Shown here: one piece after another, positions 11,346 through 22,525 of the stretch
Numbering within the stretch: the stretch's first letter is position 1
How the letters are laid out: each line of letters begins with the position of its first letter
Assembly (NCBI RefSeq): GCF_030272615.1
Contig: NC_081411.1
Span: 215,891,154-215,955,153, forward strand
Reading direction: 5' to 3'
DNA length: 64,000 nt
Origin: Cryptomeria japonica
Lineage: Eukaryota > Streptophyta > Pinopsida > Cupressales > Cupressaceae
Made by a program: the position numbers and the translations under genes
The notes under the pieces: generated by a model
What the model was told of the DNA's origin: nothing
The model's database searches: none
The model's input: the letters and a program-made list of their open reading frames with translations, nothing else

Positions 11346-14300
11346 ATGGCTTCCTCCTCAGCACCTAGATTCATTGCAAACCCTAGTGTGATTGAAGTTA
11401 TTAAGCGCCCTAGACCCGTATTTAAGATGATTCGCAAAATTGCGAAGAAAGATGATACCCTAGGAGCATTCTCAAAAATACCTAAAGGAGTTGCATATGC
11501 TGAGGATCCTAGAATTTAAATACATTGTCATATAGAAGAACTAGGAGATGATGAAATTAAGAACATGTATAGGATTGTTATATGTGATGTAAATGGAAAT
11601 GTTAAACTAGAACATAAGATAGTTGAAACCCGAGGTTTTGTGGACATTCTTAGTATTCCTGATTTTCCAAAGGATGTTATAAGGATTGTGTTAAGAAGAG
11701 TTCATGGGGAGTTCTTTTGGTTGGGTTCCATCATAAGATAACCAAAGAGGTAGTTAGGGTAGTGACAGACTTACCTTCCATCGGTAGCAGGCCTGACAAG
11801 ACTAAAAAGGTTCCAAATGACACTGTAATGACCCTAACCGGTGCAACCTTTGACAAGAGATCCTTGAGAGTCAATGATGTAAAGGATATCAATGTGAAAT
11901 TCATTAGGATGATTCTTGGATACAAGGCTACACATGCCAACATATTAAACTCTGTTTCTAGCTTATGTATCAAAAGTGCTTATGACTTGGTAAAGAACAA
12001 TGCAAAGATGGACATATGCGAATGGCTAAAAGATGAACTAATAAAAATCTAAAGAAAATCAAAGGGGACAAGAAAGGGACTTTCAAATTTGGCAACTTAA
12101 TTGTGTGTTTAATGTTGTATATCACCAAGGAAGTACCTGGTATTGGTAAAAAGGATTTTGGTTTTGACATACCGGTAGGAAAACAACTATTGGACATTCT
12201 AAATAAAATGGGAGATGACAAGGAAAAGAACATAAATCAACATTTTCAGGCATTGAAAGCTAGAATGAAAACCAGGATAAGGCTATCTCAAGCTATAGTT
12301 GACAAATATCAAAAAGAGATATGCTTTGTAATAAAGAAAGATGAAATTTGGATGGAGGCAGTAGTCCCAAGGACTGTTCGGGTTACATAAATGGGATATG
12401 AGGCAGATGAGAATATAATTGATACTTATGCAAAAGCCCTCCTAGAAGCCCCCAAAGAACCATCAGAAAAACTATTTGGAAATGCAGAATCGATTGAAAG
12501 CAGTATTCAATCTCAAAAAATAGTAAAGAAAACTGAACAAATAGTTAGAAAAGGAACAAGGCAGGAAAAAGCAATCAAGGAAGATGTATTGAATAAAACT
12601 GGTATTAAGGAGAGTGACTTGGAAGGACTACAACCGAAAGCACATATTTCACCGGTTGCTACATCCTTTGATAGTGAAATACCAACAAAGTTCAAAAGGG
12701 TAGAAAGAAAAAGAAAACCCTCACTGGTACCCTCTCTTGCTCCAAAAAGAACAAGACATAAACAACAGGTAGTTAGGCCTCCAACAAAGAAGTTGACACC
12801 AAAGAAAAGGAAAGAAAAACAAGTTGTCCCTCCTTTGGACAAACTTTTGAATTAAATAACTGAAGATGGAAAATTGTCAAACATCAGCAAGTTGTATAAC
12901 ACACTTTCAAATGATGAAAAAGAAAGTATAGAGAATAGTGTTATTTTACATCTTGATATCTATAAGAAATTTTTGATGGAAGTTGTAGATGATATATCCA
13001 ATGACTTGTATAGAAGGTTAGAAGCAAGAAGGGTAGCAATTGTTGAATTAGATAAAAAGATCAAGATAGAAAAACTACTTGCAGTTCACCTAGTGAACTC
13101 AACTCAAGAGATAGATGAATTAATAAGTGAGGCCAACCAGACAGTATTTTGAACCGATCATCGACATGTAGCACTAATGGTAGGTAGAGTTAATGAAATA
13201 TCAGAAGAAACTGCAGATAAGTGGGATATATTATTTGTTGAAAAAGAAAAACAAGAAGAGCTCAAGCGACCAAAGACTCTTAGAGTCTATCAAAAGGACA
13301 AGGATAAGGGGAAAGACAAAGTAGGTGGTCCTCCTAGCCTAAAGATAATAGATAACTTGCCCCCACCTCCTTCTGATACTCCACCGACAACAAGGAGTAT
13401 GAAACACCACATGAGGACACAAATCCTGACTCAGAAGTGTTGTACACAATGAATATTGACACACAGGAAGTTAACATTATTGTGGATAAGGAAACAACTG
13501 AAAAGAGAGATGTGGCAACTGAGCCACCTAGAAAAAACATCATAGTTGGAAACATTGAAATTGGGGAAGAGCAACAAACTGAAAAATCAGTAGATCCCTT
13601 GGTCACTAGAATGGTGACTGATACCATTGATGCTAACATTGGAAAACCAACAGATGGGATACCGGCTATAGAAAAGCCTACTGAGTCACTGGTAGTGGAC
13701 AGTGTTGGGGTGCAAACAAAAAAACGGGTAGTGGATACCACTGTAAAATCATCAGAGAAACCATCGGTAGAGAGCACAAAAAAACCGACAGAGACACATA
13801 CTGAGAAACAGGTAGAGCAACAGGCTCATTCACATGCACATACAAAGACAGTGCCACCGGCTACAACTGAAAAACCTAAACCCTTGGTAGTTGAAATGCA
13901 AACAAAAACTGACCCTCCAGAGAAAGAGGAAAGCAAAGCTATTACTACCACCGATGAATTACAAATTGTGAAGGTAGTTAGACAGTCATCCGGAACCTCT
14001 ATGACTAAATTTAGGCCAACCAATGTGACAGAGGTATTATTAGATTCAATCAAGAAAATAACAAATTGTAATGCACTAGCATATAAGGCTATTGATGATA
14101 CCTTGCTAATTTTGAAATTGATAGCACCCAAGTGTAATATAGAGAATAAAGATTCTTTGAGCCAATTAGACACATTGTCTAAGTACATAACCGACAACCT
14201 ACTAACAATTGATCAGATCAATGAAGAGACCTTCAGAGAGAAAATGAATAATAAAGAGAAGGAAAAATTCTTTGAGGAGACAATCAAGAAGAATAAAGAA

Positions 14301-14777
14301 CACATGGATACATTATTACCGGTACTAGGTAAGACAATTTTGGATTTCAAGAAATTGTACAAAGATACATGTAAAACAAACATTTTAACAGAAGATATAG
14401 ACAAAGAGATTAGCAAAGCACAAAAGGAAATTAATAATATTGCTGATAATTTAATAGGTTCATCAGATTCAATATCAGTAGTAGAATAGGAAATTGCAGG
14501 ATTTGAAGAGAAAATAGAAAAACTGGAAAAAGACAAGGAAAGGTTAAAATATAAGGCAAAGAAATTGAAGTGTAGACTAGGTCCTAAAATAGATATCCTC
14601 ATCTCTTTGAGAAAAAAGATTTTTGAGGTTCTTGTTCTAGGACTTAAGACACCGGAAGAGAAAATGCACTTACTCACTAGTACAATTCAGAGGACCGAAA
14701 CAACACTAAAGGACAGTGAAAGATTCTTCAACAGTCTGAATGTTGCAGGGATCCAGACAGGAACTACACTCAATTGA
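11346..14777 (+). pseudogene. Unknown second ORF of the Copia-like element (about 1140 codons)
   Basis: It starts MASSSAPRFIANPSVIEVIK. An N-terminal globular region of about 330 residues (with GFHHKITKEVVRVVTDLPSI and GTFKFGNLIVCLMLYITKEV) is followed by a Lys/Pro-rich, NLS-like stretch (KRVERKRKPSLVPSLAPKRT), a coiled coil, a Thr/Glu-rich disordered region and a final coiled coil. It is broken by stops (11517, 12388, 12853, 13150, 14487) and by frameshifts near 11715, 12047 and 13395. It sits where pol should be and shows no RT, integrase or protease motif. I do not recognise a function. The first region resembles plant transposon-associated domains of unknown role, and also LINE ORF3 at 40723; this is tentative. 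Confidence 0.7.
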
Positions 14778-15002
14778 CATTGAATGACAACCTTTGTCAT
14801 TGATGCCAAAGGGGGAGTATTAGAGGATGAGAAAAAAAAGGAGTAGTAGAGGATGAGAAAATTGTATGACAGAAGATCATCTGCTCAGGGGGAGCACTCA
14901 ATTTTTGTAACACAGTTTTGGTAAGATTTTTGGACAACACTTTTTGGATACACTTTTTGGCTTTTTCTCATGAGTGTTGCCATCAATGTCAAAGGGGGAG
15001 AT
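14778..15002 (+). other. 3' UTR and polypurine tract of the Copia-like element
   Basis: CAAAGGGGGAG occurs twice. The copy at 14990-15000, just before the LTR start at 15003, is the working PPT. The copy near 14808-14818 follows the end of ORF2 and looks like a duplicate. No coding signal. Confidence 0.75.
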
Positions 15003-15780
15003 TGTTGGAAAATGCACACTCCAATGAGAAATTGTAGGTTATTGAAGGTATTGTCATTGATGGCAACCTTACAATCCTATGACACCGACAGGCACCGACA
15101 CCGACAGACTCTACATTGGCATACAGTTCACCAGCACCGAAAAGATGATTATCGGCACCTTGGCTGACAAGATTTTTGTTTATCACATAATGTATTTATT
15201 GTAATATCTTTTTGTAAGCTAACAAGGCATATTGTAAAAAGGCTCCTATATAAGTATGAGATCTTGTAGAACATTTGTGATAAAGATATGCATAGATGGA
15301 TATTATGTGCGAATGAGGCAGATTTTGGAGTAAGGTTTATGATTATTGCAAGAGCTTAAACCGGTACTAGATCTGGCATAACAGATGCTTTTTGTAGTAG
15401 TACATCATATTGGATTTCCATAAATCCACTTTTGTAAGTCAGTGAGACTTCCTTTTGTAATTGAGCAGTGAGCTTTAGGCACTTGGTCTTCCTGCATGTG
15501 CAGGCCCCCATTTTTGTAAGTAATATTCACTTATTGGCCAATGAGTGAATATTGTGGGTCACAAATCCCACCGAGGTTTTTCCCACACCGGGTTTCCTCA
15601 CCAAAATATTGTGTTATGGTGTGCTTTCTATGTTGTATTTATTGTTCTTATTTACTGCATTAATTTTGGTTTATCAGTACATTGTTTTGGAATGCAATTC
15701 ATTTAATAAGTTTAAAAAATCCATTAACCGGTTAGATACTGATTTATCCCCCCCTCTCAGTATCTTTGGGAATCCTAACA
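15003..15780 (+). repeat. Copia-like 3' LTR
   Basis: 778 bp, TGTTGGAAAATG...CCTAACA, matching the 5' LTR with scattered transitions and small indels. It is followed directly by the duplicated GTCTC. Confidence 0.95.
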
Positions 15781-15884
15781 GTCTCCATGGCTTTTAATCG
15801 GGCTGCGATTCCTTGCAATATTTTCATTACAGCAGGGTTTGCATTCCCACGTGCTCCACCATTCCTATTTCCTCTTCACGCCAT
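15781..15884 (-). pseudogene. Ty3/Gypsy gag, N-terminus (split by the Copia element)
   Basis: The minus-strand ATG at 15884 opens a frame reading MA, then TGA where Arg (CGA) is likely, then a Gly/Asn/Arg-rich start followed by NPAVMKILQGIAARLKAME. It joins the frame at 9071 across the Copia insertion with one copy of GTCTC. This is the start of the gag described at 8607-9071. Confidence 0.8.
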
Positions 15885-15978
15885 CTTTATGCCAGTCCTC
15901 TGCAGCTATAGATCAGATCCACAGTTCGCCACCCCACAAAAAATTCTTAGGACAATGCAATCTCCATAACAAAATCTT

Positions 15979-15990
15979 GCTACGATACCA
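15979..15990 (-). other. Degenerate primer-binding site of the split Gypsy element
   Basis: Minus-strand TGGTATCGTAGC resembles the initiator tRNA-Met site TGGTATCAGAGC with two central changes. It lies five bases inside the LTR end at 15996. The 94-bp stretch between it and the gag start is leader. Confidence 0.65.
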
Positions 15991-15995
15991 CTTGG

Positions 15996-16760
15996 TGCAC
16001 TCACCCGTTAGGAGGGACCTCAAAGAGATCAATCCAGATTTGGAAGAAAGAGTAAACACAATGGAAACAAGAGGATATGATGGAGGCAATGCATAACTAA
16101 ATGAATTAGATCAAGAAAACTGATTACAGATAACTGGTAACATTTAAATTACAAGATTCGGCTCACTGGTTTGCTACATACATGCTCAATTACAAAATTG
16201 GTCAACTCCGGACCTCTAAATCATAAGATTTATCTTCTATGTTCTATCAGATTGATTTCTAATGCTTAATTACAATAATTTATGTGATCCAAGGGGATCT
16301 AGTTGACCAAAAGGGATCAAATGCCGAAGAACAAGATGAAACATGTAAAACCAAAAGGTCAGCCTCCACCAAAGAGATTCCTCCAAAAAATCCAAAGGAT
16401 AAAGTGCAGATCAAAGGGAAGGTCGGCCACATGATAATGAACATTGGAATCAACAAATTGGGTTCCACAAGCTACGTAAAGGATCTGGTAGATTCACAAA
16501 TGCAAATAGGTCCAAGCGGTTCTGGTTCCAGAAAACTGTCTCAGAATCCAAAATCGATAACTTGCTAGAAAATGATTGAAATGCTCCGCAGTTTAGGAAT
16601 AAGATGATCATGTCCTCAAGAAAAATCCAACTCCACAAGATCTGGTGAAAAATGCAAGAAAATATAGAAAGAAATGTTAAAACTGCAAAACATAAAACAA
16701 AATGAAAAGGAAATGTTTTTGGTTGATGCAAGATTGTCAAGAACTGGGGATGCTCCTGCA
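15996..16760 (-). repeat. 5' LTR of the split minus-strand Gypsy element
   Basis: The inner end TGCACTCACCC is fixed by the PBS. The outer end is placed at about 16757-16763 (CTCCTGCATCA) because a GA-rich tract of different character starts there. No second copy is in the window, so the outer limit is an estimate. No coding signal; the short plus-strand ORF at 16284 is judged chance. Confidence 0.6.
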
Positions 16761-16763
16761 TCA

Positions 16764-16841
16764 AGAAGTGATAGAGATAGAGGGGGAGAGGGAAAGATAG
16801 GGATAGAATAAGAAGAGGGAGATATATGAAGAGATAGATAT
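16764..16841. repeat. GA-rich tract, left part
   Basis: GATAGAGATAGAGGGGGAGA-like low-complexity DNA. It is the left half of a GA-rich tract that resumes at 26628 on the other side of the composite Gypsy insertion. The last five bases (16837-16841, GATAT) are the left target duplication. Confidence 0.8.
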
Positions 16842-17613
16842 TGTATATGGTGAAAATGGAAACAACAATATTGAAAGACTAAATGAATTCAACCCCAAAA
16901 CCCTAGCCTAATAACAACAAAGATCCACCATAACATATGAAGATTACCAAAGACAATGCAAATTAAATGAAATCACAAAGATTATACCATCACATGTCCA
17001 ATAGGGTTTGGATCTCCATTCTTCTTATCTCCATTGATCTTGCTTGATATATTTTCTCTAAGATTTTATATGTGCACAAGAGCTCAAAAAAGAACGAAAA
17101 TATGGATGTAAGTAGGCTTGATCGCATATGAAAGTTTGAGTGCTAGAGTGCTTGATTCGGGTTGATAATGAAGGAAGCATCTCCTTATATAGAAGACACT
17201 ATAAGAAATGGAGGGATAAGATTGAGAGGTGTAAAAGATAAATAGTCGGCTATGATTAGAGGGTAGGTAGAGGAAATAAGAAAATAACGAGAGGGTAGGT
17301 AGTGTAGGAATTAAGAGATGAATGACATGTGTCATAGGTAGAAAAGGTTAATGAATTAATTAAATAAATAAAAATTTAATTTAATTAATAGAGGAAGTGG
17401 GATAATTAAATAAATAAGGTATTTATTTAATTTAGGAGAAGGACAATTTAAATAAATAAAAGTATTTATTTAAATGAGAAATAAGGCTAGAAGAGGATAA
17501 ATGAATTAATTAAATAAATAAAGATTTATTTAATTAATAGAAGAATTAGGCTAAAATAATTAAATAAATAAAAATATTTATTTAATTAGACTGGACAATT
17601 TTAGGTGTCTACA
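16842..17613 (-). repeat. PMD-Gypsy LTR 1 (3' LTR)
   Basis: On the plus strand it runs TGTATATGGTGAAAATGG...GGTGTCTACA, 772 bp. It contains repeated AATTAATTAAATAAATAAA blocks (17345-17585). TATATAAGG on the minus strand at 17183-17191 is the likely TATA box. Confidence 0.95.
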
Positions 17614-18137
17614 TTTTGCACCTCTTTGAGACAATGCAGCTTTTCCCGTTGTTTCAAAGAAGATAAGATGAACTGATACAAAGTTGCCCCAAGATGGCAA
17701 TGATATGCCCCCTCGAGAGATTGGATGAAAATGTCTGGAAAGATCACAGACAATCTCTCGATAAGAAAGAAAGGGTAGAATGGACTGACAAGATAGGATA
17801 AAGTCATAGAGTCACGAGATAACGAAGACTGACTCGGGAGACCAAGGCTAGGGCTAGGGTAGTCTATAAGATAGACCATGAGGGGAATACATCCTCATTG
17901 TCATCCACACATCCAAGAGATCAGAGTGTAAAGGGAGAATAGAGCAGCAATAGTCAGCAACGATGGCTTTGGTTCACATATTCGATATTCGCCAATTTTA
18001 GAGGCCAGAAGATGCAAGAGAGCCGGTAAGTACCACAAAACCTCCTTGTACGTTGTCGCAATAAATGTTGTCATAAATGCATGTTAGGTAGCACATTTAA
18101 TGCTTTTTAGAGATGTCAACCAGGGGGCAAAAAATGC
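17614..18137 (-). other. Polypurine tract and conserved 3' region, body 1
   Basis: Next to the LTR the minus strand reads AAAGAGGTGCAAAA; sister copies have AAAGAGGGGCAAAA, so this PPT carries a G-to-T change. The conserved stretch up to 18137 recurs at 24010 and 52241. A 92-codon minus ORF here is not conserved as protein and I treat the region as non-coding. Plus-strand transcripts of the PMD gene would start near here. Confidence 0.7.
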
Positions 18138-18395
18138 TAAGGTGCATCTGTGTTGGTGCCAGGCACGTCTGGGTTGGCTAGGCGCATCTGTGTTTGTGCT
18201 AGGCACGTCTATGAATGCAAAGGCTTATATGTCAAATGCGAGTGCGTCTATGTTGTGCTGGCGTGTTTGTGCTATATGGGTGCGTCTGTGTAGAGCAGAG
18301 GCACGTCTATGTCCGTCAAGCGCATTTGTGTAGAACAGACACGTATGTGCAGTATGTAAGTGTGTGTATGTCAAAAATGTGCATTTATGTCTTCT
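18138..18395 (+). repeat. Degenerate GCGTCTGTGT repeats upstream of PMD copy 1
   Basis: About a dozen degenerate units of 18-30 bp are built on GGC(G/A)C(G/A)TCTGTGT. The same array occurs at 24565-24830 and 52760-53040. Confidence 0.85.
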
Positions 18396-18600
18396 AGGCC
18401 AAATCGACAGTTCTGTGATGAACATACGCTGTTGATTGGATAAGCTGCTGAGATGATACACTCAAGTAGGTACCCTAAGGAAGACTAGAATAGAAAATAG
18501 GGCTATGATTGAAAATTCTGTGATAGAACATACATTGCCAATTAGGAAACTACTCAAGAGGATACACTCAAGCAAAGGCCCTAGGATAGGATAAATCAAG

Positions 18601-18890
18601 GCACTTTGTGATGAACAGGGAGTACCAAAACATAGTACTTTGTGATGAACAAGGAGTACTAAAAAGAAGAGCACTTTGTGATGAACAGGGAGTGCAAAAC
18701 GTAGTACTTTGTGATGAACAGGGAGTACCACTAGGATAAACAACAACACTTTGTGATGAACATGGAGTGTCACTAGGATAGAAAGAAACACTTTGTGATG
18801 AATAGGGAGTGTCACTAGGATAAAATATCATAAGCACTTAGGATAATAAGCAACATTTTGTGATGAACAAGGAATGCCACTATGATTGAC
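18601..18890 (+). repeat. Minisatellite CACTTTGTGATGAACAGGGA, 7 units, before PMD copy 1
   Basis: Seven units of 35-45 bp, each with ACTTTGTGATGAACAGGGAG and a variable spacer. The array is conserved ahead of all three PMD copies and lies 36-325 bp upstream of the PMD start, the position of a promoter or 5' UTR. Confidence 0.9.
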
Positions 18891-18925
18891 ACAGTTGATT
18901 TGCTTGACTACAGGAGTACCTACCT

Positions 18926-20879
18926 AAGCTGGAGTCATGGGAGAGATTCCCATCGACTTAGAGTTTGTTAGCAGAGCTAACGGTTGAGGAGAGAGCAGCG
19001 GTTTAGGCTATGGGCCTACGACATATTCTATATATGCCTGAGTTTCAGGCAAACATGGGGTTGCTGACTGCGCTTGCTGAGAGATGGCACTTAGAGACTT
19101 GTAGCTTTCATTTGCCTATGGGTGAGATGACAGTCACCTTAGAGGATGTTTATAGGATACTAGAAATATCGATCGATGGAGAGTTGGTACCCTACGATCG
19201 AGATAGAGATAGGGATGCACTGAGATGAGTGTTCTAGGATCCGGGATTGGAGATGAGGGCTCGACATGTGGCTTTGGACACCATGACAAAGACAAGATTA
19301 GCACTACCAATAGTGTTGGCAGGAGTGATCAGTGGGTTCCTCTATCCAAATAGGGTGACACGAGGATTGGCTGTGGGCTGGGGTGGTACACTGGAGACAT
19401 TGGTGATATAGCACACTGGGATTGCATGGGGACCATGTCTGTTGGCATACTTGTATTATGAGTTACATCTTTTTGTATACCATGGATCAATAGGATTGGG
19501 TTGCGGGGTGACATTATTGCAGGGTGGGCATATGAGCATCTGTCGGTTACACGATCGATTCATTTTAGAGGAAGGGACCATGGGCACAGTTTTATACATC
19601 TGTATGATATGATTACATCTTAGCTGTAGATTGGGAGATTAGAGTACTAGCACAGGGTCATTGATGAGATTGACACTGTAGTATGGAGGCTGTCCTGAGA
19701 GTGTGAGGATTGGGAGGATGATGCAGTGGAGCTATCGTATGTGTTCAGGAGCAGGTATCTAATTGGGTGGACGCCATATGTGCTTGAGAGGAAGTTGGTG
19801 GATAGGGTGGGCAAGCAGTTTGGCAAGATACAATAGATGCCATGGGGTTCTGGGATGTATGCTCGGATAGTGAGGGATCAGGCGCACTTCAGGCCATTAT
19901 TGTTATATGATCAGGCAGTGATGTAGCTGGTAGAGATGATTCCCTTGCCTTGGGAAATATGGCCAATGATAGAGAATGCAGGGATGGAAGCAGAGTATAC
20001 TGCATATTAGGATGAACATCCATTTCCATGGTTGATAGATCTCGAGGAGCAGATAGATGGAGATAGCAGAGGTAGAGGCTGACAGAGCAGGTGGGGTATA
20101 GTAGGAGAGAGGAGAGTGGCTCTACGGAGAGAGGGTGGAGAGGAGAGGCAAGCTTGACAGGCTCACATGGTGAGGGGTAGAGGTGTTTTGCCTTTACAGG
20201 TACCAGCAACATAGGGACAGGGACAGGGATGGGGGTAGCCACAGGAGCAGCCACAGGTATAAGGACAGGGGTAGCCACAGGAGAAGCCATAGGTACAGGG
20301 ACAGGGGCAACCATAGGAGAAGCCATAGGTATAGGGACAGGGGCAGCCACAAGAGTAGCCATAGGGTGAGGGAGGAGAGGAGGAGGATGAGCTACTGACT
20401 TTGAGGGAGATCTGCCAGGGACAGGCAGATGAGATCCAGGATCTCGAGTAAGAGAGGGATAGGTTCATGAGATAGCTAAGGGACACTAAGCAGGAGAGGG
20501 ATCTAGTTATCTAGCGCTATACAAAGGTTGAGACAACACTAAGGGTAGGGAGATAGGAAATAGAGGACACAGGAGCTAGATATGCCTATGTTCTATGAGC
20601 TGGGGAGGAGATAGGCTACTGGAGAGACCTATACTATGGAGCAGTGCCACCAGAGCAGTTGGCTAGGAGCTTCTGTAGACCATCACGGATTGCGACGACC
20701 ACTAGAGGGAGGGACAAGAGACATGCATCGAGCGGTGGGGTCATGGGTCCTCCACCACCACCATATAGAGGGGATAGGAGAGATGATCATGGGGCGGGTC
20801 CTTCCAGTGCTCAGACTCCATTGAGGCCAGCTGGCTCCGAGGGAGGGAGTTCATCATAGCTTTAGAGGGCTCCCTATGT
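18926..20879 (+). pseudogene. Plant mobile domain (PMD) gene, copy 1, antisense to host element
   Basis: The frame begins where copies 2 and 3 have ATG (here AAG at 18926). It encodes a PMD: SFHLPMGEMTVTLEDVYRIL, a Gly-rich VGWGGTLETLV stretch, a tract corresponding to LLQVWAYEHLP in copy 3 but shifted here by one deleted base, then VDRV-KQFGKIQ. A Gln/Gly-rich minisatellite tail (20200-20370), a coiled coil (LREICQGQADEIQDLE) and a Pro-rich end follow. PMD proteins in plants include MAIN/MAIL1-type nuclear factors and many transposon-borne versions. Stops at 19226 (TGA), then TAG where copy 2 has CAA, and others plus frameshifts make it a pseudogene. It is antisense to the retroelement, between pol and the 3' LTR. 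Confidence 0.85.
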
Positions 20880-22525
20880 ATTAGTTTTGTACCATTTTGT
20901 ATGATGACACCTTCAGGTGATTGTAGCCATATAATTTTGACATCATTGTATCATGACACTTATGATTATATATATGAGATTCATCCTTGCGGCAGCTATA
21001 TGCATGTGTACCTATACGATGAGATTTTTCTACGTGTCTTATGATGTATGTAAATATGTACATGAGGAATGCAATATTTTTGTTCTTTTATGTTTTTATA
21101 TGTTATGCCAATGCAAATGTGAATGTATGAAATGCGGATGAAAAGGCAAAATAACTATCTTCATGATGAAAATGTAAAATGTGCTAGCATGTGTTGTGTG
21201 CAGGATGTGATGCAATTGTGATATCTATATGTATGTATGAAACACTAATATGTGGGAATGCAGGTGCAACTACATGAAATGCAAACATTTTTTTGGTGTG
21301 TCATTATACTCAGTCATGTGATAGCAGGCTACACGGACTCAGGAAGGACGGTGGAGGTCAATCAAGAAAGAGGGATGAAAGGTAGAAGATATGAACGTGA
21401 AAGAGCTTCTTGTGCATTATCATCATTAAGATTTATTATGGCAAGTAGGTTATGACAATCCAGGCATATGTTTGACCCAGAAAGTCATTGTACCCGTTTG
21501 TATGGAGATAAGACAATCACAAACAAGGAATGCCCCAGTTCACACTAGACTCACAATGTCCTTATATCCTTGGACAAGTCATAGCATTACTAAGAGACAA
21601 TCCACAAACAACAAATAAAAATAGGCGACGATACCCCATCCTCGCCTTTCTAGTCAAAGACATCCTGGAGATAGAATCTCTAGTTAGAGACATCCCGGAA
21701 AAGCTAAAAGACATGTCACCAAAAGATAAAATCAAAACAAAACCAAGACTTGACACCAACATCCACTGCAGTCCCCAAGTTTAGTGTCTCTTGTGACTTG
21801 TATAAGTCCATTTGATTGTGGTCACAATGTTTACTTTCACAGAAGGATAGATAGCACTGAACCATAATGTTGTCTGAGTCTGTTGAAAGATTTGATTTGT
21901 TGAAGTCTATTGCTGCTTGTGTCTCATCTAAAACTAATTGAATCCATGAAACTGATACTTTATTGCAGAGAAAATGGAACTTTATTGTGGACGGGCGATG
22001 CAAATGTTTCTTTATTGTGGATCGTGTGTAGATAGACTGAAGAAAATTGGAAGAAACTGTACTCCTCATAATAGATGATGCTCTTAGTTCCACACCCATC
22101 ACTAGACTTAGGATTAGCCTTAGCCACATATAGGAGTTGATTTATTATGGATGGTTTGGGGTGAAAAGGAATGTTATTATGAATGGCTAACCAATCTTAG
22201 GTAGATCAATAACAAGCCATGATGGGAATGTGTAAAGTTTATTATGGATGGATAGGTTGTGAGTGTGTGCGAAAGTGAAAAGATGAAAGTGAATCCTGAA
22301 GGAGGGAGGAGCAATGTCTTTACGCATGGCACCGGTGACCCATTTTTCACCATGGTACTTGCCCAGGACACCACCAAAGTGGTTTTCACCATTGGACGGA
22401 TTTATTTCTCTTTACTTTTTTTAATTTTTTTAATTTTTTTTTGTATTTTTAATTTTTTAATTTTTTTTTTTTGTTTTTAATTTTTTGATTTTTTTTGTAT
22501 TTTTAAATTAGGATACTCTGAAGAG
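20880..22525 (-). other. Non-coding spacer between PMD copy 1 and integrase
   Basis: No gene is seen. The left part (20880-21300) is rich in ATGTATG and TGATGATG. 21530-22130 is conserved with 56040-56590. 22310-22400 holds a GTGAAAACCAC-type motif on the minus strand, shared with 56780-56870 and, on the other strand, with 4205-4285. 22410-22505 is a T-rich tract just after the integrase stop. Confidence 0.7.

Larger units (their letters stand above)
9077..15780 (+). mobile_element. Complete non-autonomous Copia-like element (6.7 kb)
   Basis: It has two LTRs (9077-9858 and 15003-15780), a tRNA-iMet PBS, a gag-like coding region with four zinc knuckles, a second long coding region of unknown function, a PPT and perfect 5-bp duplications (GTCTC). 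No protease, integrase, RT or RNase H coding sequence is present, so it depends on another element. In the first 190 bp or so the LTRs differ at about 13 positions by eye, mostly transitions, so the insertion is not recent. It interrupts a minus-strand Gypsy gag. Confidence 0.92.

Noticed and set aside
17601-17879. Conserved minus-strand ORF of about 92 codons next to the PPT (also near 24000 and 52300)
   Set aside because: Ser/Pro runs come from the GGGCTA repeat and the protein differs between copies by frame and length; conservation is of DNA in the element 3' region.
18138-18395. CRISPR-like spaced repeats
   Set aside because: Units are degenerate and variably spaced in a plant retroelement; no conserved repeat/spacer structure or cas gene.
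20183-20398. Asp/Arg-Ser-His repeat ORF resembling an SR-type protein
   Set aside because: It is an alternative frame of the minisatellite encoding the Gln/Gly-rich tail of PMD copy 1.
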